NCBI GenBank assembly: GCA_963576735.1
Contig: OY755171.1
Coordinates: 20,372,182 to 20,436,181 of the forward strand
Reading direction: 5' to 3'
Source: Bedellia somnulentella
Taxonomy: Eukaryota > Arthropoda > Insecta > Lepidoptera > Bedelliidae
Length of the DNA: 64,000 bases
In this document: piece by piece, positions 9,532 through 20,783 of the stretch
Layout of the letters: each line of letters begins with the position of its first letter
Position numbering within the stretch: position 1 is the stretch's first letter
Notes under the pieces: generated by a model
Told to the model about the DNA's origin: nothing
Databases searched by the model: none
The model's input: the letters and a program-made list of their open reading frames with translations, nothing else
Program-made: the position numbers and the translations under genes

Positions 9532-10680
9532 TATTTTCAATTTTGTTTCCACTAGAACGATTTCCTTTTCCCACACGGCAATTCAGATTTCCCCTTCTAC
9601 GGACTTTTTTCCCCTCAAGAATTATTTTGCTGTAGTTTTGACACCACACACCACATCTAAAATTTATCGTTTTTTATCGTTCTTCTTTTGTAGTCTGCTG
9701 TATTAATATTATTATTTACACAAAAAAACGTCAACAAAATCATCGACAAAATTTGTCGACTTTGCACATTACTACTATTATTTTGATTTAGCTGCACATC
9801 ACCAGCTATCAATTTCCTTACTGTTGGTACCATTTGTTCTATGGTGGTTGGTACGGTGATCCATTTTTAGAAATATTTATTGCGACGGTTGTTTAATGTG
9901 AAAAGAAATGGATCGGTGGCTTAAAAAATATTGCTGCTAAAAAATTGGTAAGTTTGTGCTTCCATTTTTATATTAATCAGTACACAAGAAAATCTGGGTG
10001 AAAATGGTTGAAATGGTTGCATCAATACTCTGTGTGAAATTTGGCTTAAAAAGAACGGGAACAACTTCTGTACAACTAATGAAAAATCATTTAGAAATAC
10101 CACACCTCAAGTTTGTCCAATCCAACTGCAAGCGAAGCTAAAACAAATAGCCCTGCTAAAAAAACTTAGCCTGAATAAAGTATAACTAAACTAAATGATT
10201 TGTGTTTTATTTACAGACTGACCAGAAATAAGAATAAAAACTTGGAGTTGAATACTCATTTTTTTTTCAAGTCAGTTTACGCTGTCAGCGCATACATTGC
10301 AGTTAGAGCCATCATTTATCATACGCGAAAACCCTCATTACTTCCGAAAGGATTTATCTACGATTTCCCGCAATTTCCCCTTTTATAGTCTTTCCCCTTT
10401 TGACCCTAATTTCCCCTTAAAAGGGAAATTTTCCCTCAATGTGGAAACACTGCCGGTTGTCCAACAGCATCTGCGTTGCGTTTCGAGATTCCATTTCTAA
10501 CGAAAACTCTTAAATCGTAATTCATAATTGTGTAACATATACACGGTAAGAAACATTTGAAAGCATTTTTATAAATAAAAAACATTGTTTCTAGTTGATT
10601 GTATTTTTAATAAAACCGTTGGTTTCATGACAATTCAAAATGTTTTTAATAAGACTTGATTCACAAATGTTAAACCTAAA
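9532..10680. other. Interior of the Harbinger element, no recognised gene
   Basis: Several short frames exist, none recognisable. A frame around 10018-10180 with basic residues could be a remnant of the second Harbinger protein, but this is a guess. Confidence 0.3.
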
Positions 10681-10858
10681 CGCATAAAAGCGACGTTGCC
10701 GTCTTGTTTATTCTTATCTGGCAGGTAAATTTCACTAACGGGTAATTTATCTAATAGATAGATGGTGAAACCTACAAAATATATCAGCCACTTTTATCTA
10801 TCAGTTAACGTGATGTGTCAGCTAACTATCTAAAACTTTATCTATAAGCGGGTATAAC

Positions 10859-11525
10859 GTATGAAGGGATTGGGTACTGCGACAAAAAGTATCCTAAACA
10901 AGGAATCACTGCATCTCGCTCTAAGGTGGATGACCTCAAGATATGATGTTTTGACGTTACAATATATTTTTATGCTCATGTTTTTTCTTTGTTTATGATG
11001 GTTCCTCAAAACATAACAAAACCACTTACATTTACATCCTATAAATTTGAAAGTTTAGATGTTTGGATGTTTGTGTGTTTGAGGTGAAAAGGCTTCACAT
11101 TTACAGAATCTATATGAACGAAATTAAGCAGAATGCTAGATAATGACTCCAATTATCAAATATAATACTTTTTATCCCGGAAAAAATTGACCAATTGAAT
11201 ATTCACGCCTGATTGATTTTTACGCGGTTTTTAACAATATAAATAATGTTTTTTGATCGAGGATTAGGTATATAAGTAATTATTAAATTTAAAATTTTTA
11301 ATATATATACATATCTGGTTTTGGAGACTACCTTGTTGGCTAGGATAATAATTGCCAACTTGAGGGATACACTTCAATTTACTATTATCATTCAGGAAGT
11401 ACAAGATAACATGATAACGAAATGAGTAATTATTAGTTTCCCGGTGTGAGCAACTCTTTATATCTCTAACAAAAATGTAATACCTAATGCAGATTAATAT
11501 AGCTTTAGAATTACAATAAAGTCTT
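10859..11525. repeat. Unassigned; old dispersed repeat at about 11030-11180
   Basis: 'tttggatgtttgtgtgtttgag' followed about 100 bp later by 'ctttttatcccggaaaaa' resembles the end of a repeat seen widely in Lepidoptera. The rest is AT-rich. ATAAAGTCTT at 11516-11525 is the left TSD of the next SINE. Confidence 0.35.
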
Positions 11526-11697
11526 ACATACATTCATATACTCACGGCTGTAAATCCCTAAAAGAGGTAGCCAGAGCTAAGGAATTTCTAATTCCTAATT
11601 CTAATTCTCCAAGGTCCCAATACTGTTAGTCGCCTCTTACGTACACCCACCGGAAGAAATGGGGTAGTGCTATTCTAAGCCGGCACTAGACAGCACA
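11526..11697 (-). repeat. SINE-A copy with internal deletion and 10-bp TSD
   Basis: Minus orientation; both ends are present but about 80 bp of the middle, including the 'ggggaaaagatgg' part, is missing. It is flanked by ATAAAGTCTT at 11516-11525 and 11698-11707. Confidence 0.85.
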
Positions 11698-11977
11698 CAT
11701 AAAGTCTTCTTTGAGTAAATGTTCAATATTAAATATTTAAGCTACTTTCCTTTCATGTGGCATTGCCAAGAAACGCCCTATGTGTAAGTAAAATAAATAT
11801 TGTACTAGTCACTAGTATATGACACGTGACATTGTTGCCCTGACCGAAATTTACAGTGTACCAAATGCAAAAAAGGTAAAACACTCATGACTGGAAACCC
11901 ATTACTAACTTTTTATCTTTATTTGACAATCTTTTATCTCAACTTTCACAAGTGACTGAATTATTTCTTAGCATAAT

Positions 11978-12020
11978 GCTCTGGCTACCCCTTATTTAGT
12001 TGTATAGCCGTGAGTATACC
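11978..12020 (+). repeat. SINE-A 3'-end scrap
   Basis: Short match to 'gctctggctacccc...tatagccgtgagtatac' in plus orientation, with the 5' part missing. Confidence 0.6.
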
Positions 12021-12383
12021 TATAAAAAAAGCTTCTAATATTGGACAATGGCACCAACCTTTCTACCAGCGGATGTCGAAAGAGGCAACATAGGGTTTTG
12101 GGGTTTTTTATGGAATGTTTGGGCAATATGGCTGGAGATAAACGGCAAGTGAGAAAAAAGTTCAGTACGGGTCTTTGCAGAGGGAAACTTACCGACAAAA
12201 TCCAAAGAACTGGAAACTTTGGCAAAAAGAAGGTGGCTAGTTTATTTTTCTGGGCTTGAACATTTGTCGAAATCCATGCGAGAAAATCATAGTTTTCTTA
12301 ACTTGCAGTTGTATACTTTAGTAGCATTACCGAAGTTTTCCAAGCTGTGCGTTCTTACGAAGACAAAAGAACGGACTTTGCGG

Positions 12384-12672
12384 TTTCATTCAGCATCTCG
12401 ACAATGGATCATACGTCTCTCAATTGGCGTTGATTGAAGAATTAGGTATCGAAATCCTACCTCATCCATCCAGCTCTGACTTAGCTCCTTGTGATTTCTT
12501 TTTGTCCCTGAGAGTAAAATTAAAAATAAAAGTAGGTATATTTTTTTCAAGTCGTGGAGACGCTGTGGTTGGTGTAGCCATGAAGACGCAATTTATTATA
12601 CTGCCGGATCAAGACTGAATTAGGAGTTTCCAGAGTTGGTTTAAGCGAATGGAACTCTGTATAGATATAAGA
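12384..12672 (+). pseudogene. Mariner transposase, C-terminal remnant
   Basis: The frame around 12424-12520 reads ALIEELGIEILPHPSSSDLA followed by PCDFFLS. This corresponds to the mariner block 'LLPHPPYSPDLAP-D', which carries the third catalytic Asp of the DD34D triad. After a stop at 12615-12617 the frame resumes with RSFQSWFKRMELCIDI, like the mariner C-terminus. The sequence just upstream, in another frame, gives FIQHLDNGS, the position of the second catalytic Asp. Terminal inverted repeats were not found. The copy is old: frames are broken and the conserved YSPDLAP is reduced to SSDLAP. Confidence 0.7.
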
Positions 12673-14030
12673 GAGAGTATTACAAAAATAATTATATATT
12701 GCACGAAGTCTTTTTGATTTAATGTAATAGTATCCAATCTCAAAGGTCCTAGAAAGAGGACGACAAAACCAACTACTATTATACCTTTTTGGCTGTAAAA
12801 ATAGAAATGAGTAGCATTATGTTGATTAAATGACTGGATGTCCAAAAACTTTGAGGAATTACCATAATTAACGCTGACGCTGCTATTCCGGCTACTAAAG
12901 TTTTAAATGGAATTAGAATAAGCAGCTTAATTTTAACTCGGTCGCTGGTAATATCATTTAACTTTATGAAAGCTATTAAAACTAAAATTATGAAAATGAA
13001 GCGTCTGAATTGTAATTTTTCGACTGCGGCAAAATATACCAGTCTAAATTTCCATTTTGATTCTATCAGATATAGTTATCAGTTGTTATTCTAAATGAAA
13101 CTATAAAAATACAATTTGCTGTAATGTGTGGTTGTGCTATAGAAGTGTCAAGTATAAAGCTATTTGTAGTTTTGCAATAACTTGTTTCTACTACTAAATT
13201 CATATGGACGTTGTTGGGACGAATATATCCGCTTTGTATTAACACCCAAGTGCATCTGAGCCAAGTGGATTCCCTCGGAGACATTTGATAATTATATTAA
13301 ACGCATAAAAGTCGTGATGTTTTTTTTAATACTTAACTAACTAACGCATTAATTATTTTCTCATACATTGGCCCTTTATATATATATTGCATGTATATAT
13401 ATATAACATATATTAAATCATTCACTAATTTACTTTCATCCATCCTCTCTGTGTGCCTAAATATAGGTATGTCTAGGCTGAAATGATTATGATATCATTG
13501 CGATTATGACTTTTATAGTGATGTATGTATCATTCAACTCAACTGAAACTTTACTCAATATTGTTACTTTGACCTCTTTTCTGCTTCTAAGTCATTTAAT
13601 TTCCAAATCTTAAGGTGCATTAGGTTTGCGCTTGGAACTGTAGTATTTATCGGCATTACTCAGACTCCACATTTTTAAAACATAGGAATCCAAAAGTATT
13701 AATATACAGAAATATTTCCATTTATTAACCAATCAAAGCTATACAAAAGCCTACCAGCTTCCATTCTTTTTTTGACTCAGTAAGTACCTTAATCAAACAT
13801 TTTGCTTTAGCAACTGGATCTTGTTTTACGACTTCTATCATTTCCAGCTCGTGACTTGTCCCGAAAACGAAAAGACAAATGAAATGTTCTTTTGAATTCG
13901 CTGGATTCTATCTTGTTTACAACTACCTGAAATAAATTCCGCATGACTTACACTTTTAACTCAGTCATGTGGATTACCTCACGATGTTTTTCGACGTCAC
14001 CGCTATTTATACCATCATAGTAAATTAACC
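12673..14030. other. Unassigned AT-rich region
   Basis: About 1.4 kb without a convincing gene. A short (AT)n stretch lies near 13376-13404. Small frames, for example 13066-13284 on the minus strand, show no recognisable domain. Confidence 0.45.
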
Positions 14031-15198
14031 ATACATATGTCTTTAGAAAAAGCATACTCAGTTTACCGACAGCGTATCCCATCTTACCCCGGTTACGGGG
14101 CAAAACGGGAAATTTTATTTTTAGAACATTTTCCATACAAACTTCTGTGATTTTGCATGATGCAACGTTTAATTATAAGAAAGAAATGTATAATAGTTAC
14201 TTCTTTCGTTAAATAATGTTATTAAAGAGTTTAATTTTCCTTGTATAACAAGTTTTTTCTTAGCTATCTCATCTTGCCCTGGTCTCCCCTAATTATAAAA
14301 CGTTCAGTGCTTATTGGATAAGCAAATTAAGTAATTATTTCTAAACGCAATTTATAATTTTAATGGAGTTAAATTAAAGGTTTTATATTTGTTTTTTACT
14401 TTCGTCTGCTAAACGAAAAGCAGTGCTTCCAGCTCAATATCTTGCTAGGCTGTGATAACATTTTTGAATATTTATATTTTGCAGTCGTTATCAGAATCTG
14501 TGTCAGCATTAAATAGTTTCACGAGCTTTTCTTACTCATCGCTGTAAGGTTAACTTCGGAACATCGTATGCAGCGTAGGCTCGAAGCAATTGCCTTCTAT
14601 GAATAAGAACAGCATTTACTGCTCTTCTCATATCTTCTTGGTTCCATTTGCCACGATCTTTTTTCGTTGATATTGATTTCGTTTCGTAAAAATAAAGAAA
14701 TAAATATTTTGGATCCTGATTTAAGTATAATTGACAAATATTTGAAAATTCTATATATTATGTTAATATATTGATAGGGTGGGGCAAAACAGGATAGTAC
14801 CCCATTATACCCCGATCATCTTGCCCCGATCCACACACAGGTAAAAAAGATGACACAATTCTATCCTCGAACTTTACCGGCGAAAAATCTGGTTTGAATT
14901 TAATGTTTTGTACTTATATAATAAGCTCGAGATTAAAATAATACACTAACACAAGTACTTACATGTCTATACATCATTTGTCGAATCAAATATCGCGTAA
15001 AAACACTTGCAGTATCACCTTTTTCTCTCTACAGCGCAAAATAGAATTCTAACCTATTTGCTCAGTTTGGACGCACTAGCGGAGAGTGAAGTTCGAGCTA
15101 ATGGCGCTTTTGCCGCTCCGAACACGATTACTATTCACGCAAACAAGTCTATTTCCCGTTCTGCCCCGAACTTCATCTTGCCCCGGTCTCCCCTATGT
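14031..15198. repeat. Cluster of fragments sharing 'ggggcaaGATG' type ends
   Basis: 'catcttgccc(c/t)ggtctcccct' occurs at about 14269-14290 and 15173-15196, and inverted variants such as 'gtggggcaaaacagg' occur near 14090-14115 and 14777-14800. This suggests one or two short inverted-repeat elements, for example 14772-15196, plus scraps. Ends are too diverged for a firm boundary. Confidence 0.4.
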
Positions 15199-15346
15199 GT
15201 ATTATTTAAACACAAACTAATAAATTCAAAGTTAAATCTCACACAAAGAGTAGCCGATGAAATTCAACTATAACAAAAACACAATAAAACTTAAATATCA
15301 AAACAATGGAAGGTTATTTGTGATTTTCACAAAATTGTTCTTCTCG

Positions 15347-15716
15347 ACGACATGATAGTCCAGTGGGTAGAACACCCGCCCGAAAACAGAAGGGCGTGAG
15401 TTCCAATCCTGGGTCGGGCCTACACCAATTTGTCTTTTCTAAAGTCATATGTGTGATTAATTTATCATGGTTGTTAACGGTGAGGGAAAACATCGTGAGA
15501 AAACTCACATGGCTGAGTTGTACTTAGTCATGTGACAGTGTATTCGTACAAAACGGCGAAGGCCTGCCCCCTATCACGTGAGTATACTGTCTAAGTAAAA
15601 TGTGGGTTTCTTCTCTGGACACTAGATGGCGCTGCCATGTGAGTTCAGAAGTATTGGTTCCTCTGCCAACCCCTTCGAGGATAAACGGCGTGAACGTTTA
15701 TGTTATGTTATGTTTA
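15347..15716 (+). repeat. tRNA-derived SINE (SINE-T), copy 1
   Basis: The head contains a polymerase III A box (TAGTCCAGTGGGTAGA, near 15357) and a B box-like GAGTTCCAATCCTGGG about 45 bp later, as in tRNA genes. A conserved ~280-bp body follows, ending CCAACCCCTTCGAGGATAAA and then CGGCGTGAACG plus TTATG repeats. Relatives lie at 18380-18740 (plus) and 35590-35946 (minus). Confidence 0.8.
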
Positions 15717-17505
15717 TGTTCTTTTCATTTGACTAAACTCCTTTGTTTTACAAAGGTTCATATGATAGTTTTAGGAGTTACCTAAAACCTATTTAATTGA
15801 GTTTATTTTTTGCATACACGACTGGGTCAAGTTTCGGTTCATAATATTACAATTAAATATTACAGAAAATGGTTAATTGGGAACGGCAAATGGAGGGTTT
15901 TATAGTAGCCAGTATGGGCTAGAGAATATTAGTGATATCAAGAGAATGAATATGAAGCCTGACAAGTATTCAGGAACACACGGTTGTACAATATATATAT
16001 ATATATATATATAATTATGTGATAGGGCACATTACTACGGGGCTAAAATAAGAACAAATAAGTGGAGGTTTAAGTTTGCGGTTTCTGTGATTTCCGTAAA
16101 TATCAGTTTTCGTTTAATCCATATCCATTTAGATTTTAATAGTTTGAGAAAGTGAAACACATCACATGCAACTTCTTTAGAATTTTCCAACTTTTAAACT
16201 ATTGACGTTGGGGAAAAAGTGAGAATAAAATATTTAGTTACAGAGTTCCTTGTTTTAATGGGGTGTGCTTATGTGTTATAAATAAATAGTTATGATCTAC
16301 GAACAGAGAAACAAGTAGAAAATCATTACAAATCTATTTTCACTTTGTTTATTTGCTTACGAAACACTCAAAACAGCGTTATCTCTCTCCTTTGTTAAGA
16401 ACAACATTTGCATAATCATAAAAATAAAGAAATCGCTAATTTGTTATCTGTGCGAACTTTTATTGAGTTTTTACTCAAAGGCCTTTGTGGAAGAAAAAAG
16501 GTTAATTTTTATTTTCAAGCAAGGGTTGCCCTTACCATCTTTTTTACGGCTATAGATAAAATTTTATTAAGGTTGCTTAAACATCATGAAGCTAAATTAT
16601 ACTTTATTGAATTTATTAGTACTGATCCGTTCCATAGTAACTTTTATTGGGACAACTTAAAACTTTGTTAATTACTTATAAAACATTTGGTCATGAGATT
16701 TCAAACATAAGTAACATGCTTCACAGTTCCAACAGTTGAATTGTTGATATTACTACGTTTGAGAATTATGCTCAAATCGAAATAGATTACAATAATAAGA
16801 CTGACTTTATAATGCCCGAGCATTATAAATACTAAAATAGTTAAATAAATAAAAGTCAGAGAGCACAGTCCGAGCAGTTATATATTTTCCATATATATAT
16901 ATTAAATCACATTGACGTTCTCACAAAGACAAAACCATTGACAAAAATAACAAAAATATCAAAAGAAAAAGGTTCATTAGATAACTTTTTTTACAATAAA
17001 TAATGTTTAGCTTTATCGGGCTAAGTGTTTAATTACTTCTACTATCTTTTCTTCATTATTTATCACATTATATGGTCATTATGATATAGCTACATGACAA
17101 TTGGGCAATTTGATACAAAAGCTAGAATATCCTCGAAATGTGGAGGGCAAGGATATAGTAGGATAACATTTCGAACATTCGAATATTTTAAATCCAATAT
17201 TCAACGATTAGAAAACAGTTCGCAGAATTTACGTATCACAAATGCTTTATTTTTCACAACTTCATTAGTACATAAATACATTTTCCAGAAGTATCAATTC
17301 CCAGAAAGACTAAAACCAGCGCCCCCTGCAAGAAAAGAATAGTTAGGTCGCATTTATATGGGTTAGGTTAGATAATGCGTAAAACGAGCGAGCGGAGCGC
17401 ATCGGAGCGAGCACTTTAAATGTATGTTGCTTTCTGAGGGTAACTACCTACATAAAATAACAATAACAATAAAAAATATTAAATTAAATATGTATTACTC
17501 TGCCC
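15717..17505. other. Unassigned region
   Basis: No gene recognised. A (TA)n microsatellite lies at about 15991-16012. Frames at 16408-16671 and 17094-17342 (plus) are open for 82-87 codons, but they lack recognisable domains and lie in AT-rich sequence, so chance is the simplest explanation. Confidence 0.45.
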
Positions 17506-17509
17506 CGAA

Positions 17510-17626
17510 GATGCTGAGCAATATGCATCAGGCCCGGTCATTTGATTGTTTGATTAATTATTATGAAATTGCAATCTCATATTGAGCATTTTTCATAATG
17601 ACCGGGCGTTATGCATATTGCCGAAT
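17510..17626. mobile_element. Small palindromic element
   Basis: GCAATATGCATCAGGCCCGG on the left is matched by CCGGGCGTTATGCATATTGC on the right, with partial complementarity of the interior. The size (~115 bp) and structure fit a tiny MITE. Confidence 0.55.
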
Positions 17627-18086
17627 TTATCACTTGGTCCATAACATAATATATAATAATTAGTTCCGATACTTATACACGTACTTTTTATATCAAAATT
17701 ACCTAGACAGTGAATGTAATGTTTATTTAGTCTAGGGTTATAAAGCATCTCTTAACTTTTTACAACCAAGTCACTCAAGTTGTGTTAAAAACAAGATAAT
17801 TCCGAGAGCCTGAAATAGAGAGCTTCCTATACTTATTGTGACTCGTTAGAGAATAGACGTCGTCGAGATCTCCGAGAGCTTTTACTGCAAGTGCTTTCCA
17901 AGTATCTTTGTCTCTAGAAACAGAATTGCATTGCTCAAATGAATTGTTTTGAAACGTCTCGATTGCAATGATGCAAGTTTAACTTATTGATTTCATTGTT
18001 TCACTACATCCTTTTTTCGATCCCAAACATCATTAATAGTAAGAAGTGTGGAAACTTAACAAAATAATGAAACTTAATAATTGGTT
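17627..18086. other. Unassigned region
   Basis: No gene or repeat recognised. Confidence 0.4.
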
Positions 18087-18098
18087 ATTTTAAATGAA

Positions 18099-18351
18099 CA
18101 TACATACATATACTCACGGCTATAAATCCCTTAACGGGGTAGCCAGAGCTTTGGAATTAGAAATTCCTCAGCCACTTTTGGAAGTTGATTGGGGAAAAGG
18201 TGGTAATAATAAATAAATGTTTTTGGTGATGGGTCTCCAACCACATCGCCCAAAAATCACTTAAGAAGCCCCTATACCCTTAGTCGCCTCTTACGATCAC
18301 CCACGGGTAGAAATGGGGTAGTGTTATTCTAAGCCGACACTACACGGCGAT
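18099..18351 (-). repeat. SINE-A copy, full length with 12-bp TSD
   Basis: 253 bp, minus orientation, bounded by ATTTTAAATGAA at 18087-18098 and 18352-18363. Confidence 0.9.
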
Positions 18352-18379
18352 ATTTTAAATGAAAAATATGCAATATAGC

Positions 18380-18740
18380 CTTCTACTGTGATAGCAGTGG
18401 GTAGAACACCGCTTACCATGCAGACGATGAGAGTACAAATTCCGGGTCAGGCCTACACTAATTTTTCCTTTCTAAAGACATATATGTGTTATTAACTATT
18501 AACTATTAACGATGAGGGAAAACATCGTGAGGGAACCCACAGCTGAGTTTCACTTAGTCATGTGACATTGTATTCGTACATAACGGCGATAGACTTGCCC
18601 ACTATCACGTGAGTACACTGTCCAAGCAAAAAGTGGTTACGCTGAACACCAGATGACAATTTCACGTGGTTCAGATGTATTAATACCTCTGCCAACGCCT
18701 TCGGAGATATAAGGCGTCAAGGTTTGAGTTTGAGCCTTCT
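18380..18740 (+). repeat. tRNA-derived SINE (SINE-T), copy 2
   Basis: Same body as copy 1, with a degraded head (GATAGCAGTGGGTAGAACAC, then a B box-like GAGAGTACAAATTCC). The end reads 'ccttcggagatataaggcgtcaagg', a diverged version of the family 3' end. Confidence 0.75.
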
Positions 18741-19071
18741 ATGATTTGTCTATCGAGCTATCGAAAAAAAAAACAAAACAAAATACTAATTATTGTAAAT
18801 TCCGAAGCTCTAGCCATCCTTCTTTGAGGTTTTAAGAAAGCCGTGAGAATAGGTTTTGATATATATATGTATACACTGTACACTATGCTTTAAAGGTTAT
18901 AAAGAAAAGAACTAAGTTAGAAATAAAACATATTATATTATTTTAATCATTTACAACACCTTACTACTTATCAGTGCCGACTGATTTTATCCAAGAATAA
19001 GCCTCACTTTGCTTTTTAATACTCAATATTTGTGCTGTTTTGAATATATCTGATAAAGTAATTGGCCTAGA

Positions 19072-19276
19072 CTTCGTTTTTAAAACGTACCCTTTTTATA
19101 TTTTAAATTAATTAAAGACATCAAACTAAACAATGATCTAGGCAGCGATACTTTTTAGGTATTAATTATTTTGAAAATTACAATATTTTAGATAAGTATT
19201 CCGTAGGCAAAGTTGTTTAGTTTGATGTCTTTAATCGATTTAAAATATAAATAAAAAGGGTATGTTTTTAATACGA
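19072..19276. mobile_element. Inverted-repeat MITE (~55-bp TIRs)
   Basis: The left arm (TTAAAACGTACCCTTTTTAT onward, about 19076-19135) is complementary to the right arm (about 19214-19272), including AAAGACATCAAACTAAACAA and its complement. About 80 bp separates the arms. No TSD was assigned. Confidence 0.7.
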
Positions 19277-20783
19277 GGTCGGTGCCAATTGTAGATCTGA
19301 TTAATTAATTCCGATAATCATGTGAAAAACTTGGATTCATTAAGCAAATGAATATCGAAACTGGATTAACTATGTACTCACTGAATTGCAAACCAGTGAG
19401 TGTTCAAGGGTGAACTACCAAATCATTTGCTGTAATATTTCTTTAGAATTTTGTTATTTTGTTTTTTTTTAACATATTGGTAATGTTTAATATAATTAAA
19501 ATTTGAAAATTTTATTTTATTAACTAAAAAATGATTAGACAGCCAATTGTTTTTTTTTCTATTTCATATTTTATCAAATCAAGTGATGATTTATAGGCAA
19601 ATTACATTTTTTATAATACATAGAAAATTCCGCATCTATACATACAATATTTATGAAACTTTTTTATGTACAACACTCCGCAAACGAAAAATAATTGTAA
19701 AACTTAATTAACATGGTAGGGACAACAAAGTTTATGTAACAGTACTACGGCGCGGCGTAGTATCTGAAGCTTTTCGTAGTCGCTACGAATGGTTAGTATT
19801 GAAACACGCGTAGACGTGAAAGCACGTACCGGTCGTAGCAAACCTCGTTTACTCAACGTACGGAGGCAAAACAAAGATTTTTATGTTGCTGCGAGTGCAT
19901 GTTATTTAAGTGTTTATGAAAACCATTCAAGTGAAACTATCGAGGTAAATTTTGATGAAATAGCTATCTTTCTATTACCTAGTTATTAACCTTAACCTTA
20001 TTTATTTTCTATTCTAATTATGTTGCTTTTGATTTCATTTTCTACTCAAATTATGTGTTTTTACAAGACAGTAATTTATCAAAGTTTGTTCTATGATATT
20101 TTAAACCACACTTGGAAAAACAACTAAATTATATATTTAGCGATAAATCCAGTAATAAGAATTTTCGAAAAACACACAACTTGAAAATTGAAAGCAGGAA
20201 TAAATTAATACTTCAAATTGTATTGTGTTATAATGACTTATACAGTTAATAAAGTGGAAATATTTTGTTTAATAGTAACCTAGATAAATATTTAATAACT
20301 TAATACTTAGTTATATTTAAATGTATTTTTTATCCTAATCATGAGTACGCATCGAGATCATTAAAATATGATGTTATTATTTTATTTTTCTTGCGCATAA
20401 TTGTTTTTTAATATCTTTAGAAATCTTGTTACCGAACATATTTAATTTCAACATATTTTCCCTACTCAATCATGTATATGTTATAAGTATTTTTATATAA
20501 ACTTTGGTACAAGCTACACATGTGTCCGAACACACTTGGCGTTTTATTTATATTTCGTGTAACATATAAATTGTTGGTGTATAAATTTATTTAAAGAATG
20601 TTAATATAAAACTAAACATTTAAAAACTTGATAGTAAAAAAAGGCTGGTTTAAAAAAAAATGTTGTAGTAGGTATCTTCGTTCGTTGGAAACATTTAACA
20701 AGACGGTTTAGTAGGAGAGCCAGAAGTATATAACAGCCATTAGTGTATGTGTGTTTATATTTTTTTTGTCTGTTTTGATTTAG
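19277..20783. other. Unassigned AT-rich region upstream of the six-exon gene
   Basis: A GC-rich patch with the palindrome TACTACGGCGCGGCGTAGTA lies near 19743-19762. No gene was recognised. A 5' untranslated exon and promoter of the following gene may lie here, but I cannot place them. Confidence 0.4.

Larger units (their letters stand above)
8675..10858 (+). mobile_element. PIF/Harbinger-type DNA transposon, decayed
   Basis: The left terminus AGGGCCAGTTTCACCACTCA resembles Harbinger ends, and the sequence near 10830-10858 read in reverse complement (CGCTTATAGATAAAG...GATAG) loosely matches the left subterminal region. The first 93 bp are present twice in tandem (8675-8767 and 8768-8860). 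Inside lie a transposase N-terminus (8997-9257) and a SINE-A insertion (9271-9521). The right boundary is approximate. Confidence 0.6.

Noticed and set aside
12033..12260. Upstream part of the mariner transposase
   Set aside because: The 72-codon frames here do not show mariner helix-turn-helix or catalytic motifs, so only the C-terminal part was called.
17094..17342. 82-codon plus-strand frame as a small gene
   Set aside because: Starts at an ATG but has no recognisable domain, no splice or promoter context, and lies in DNA with many chance frames.
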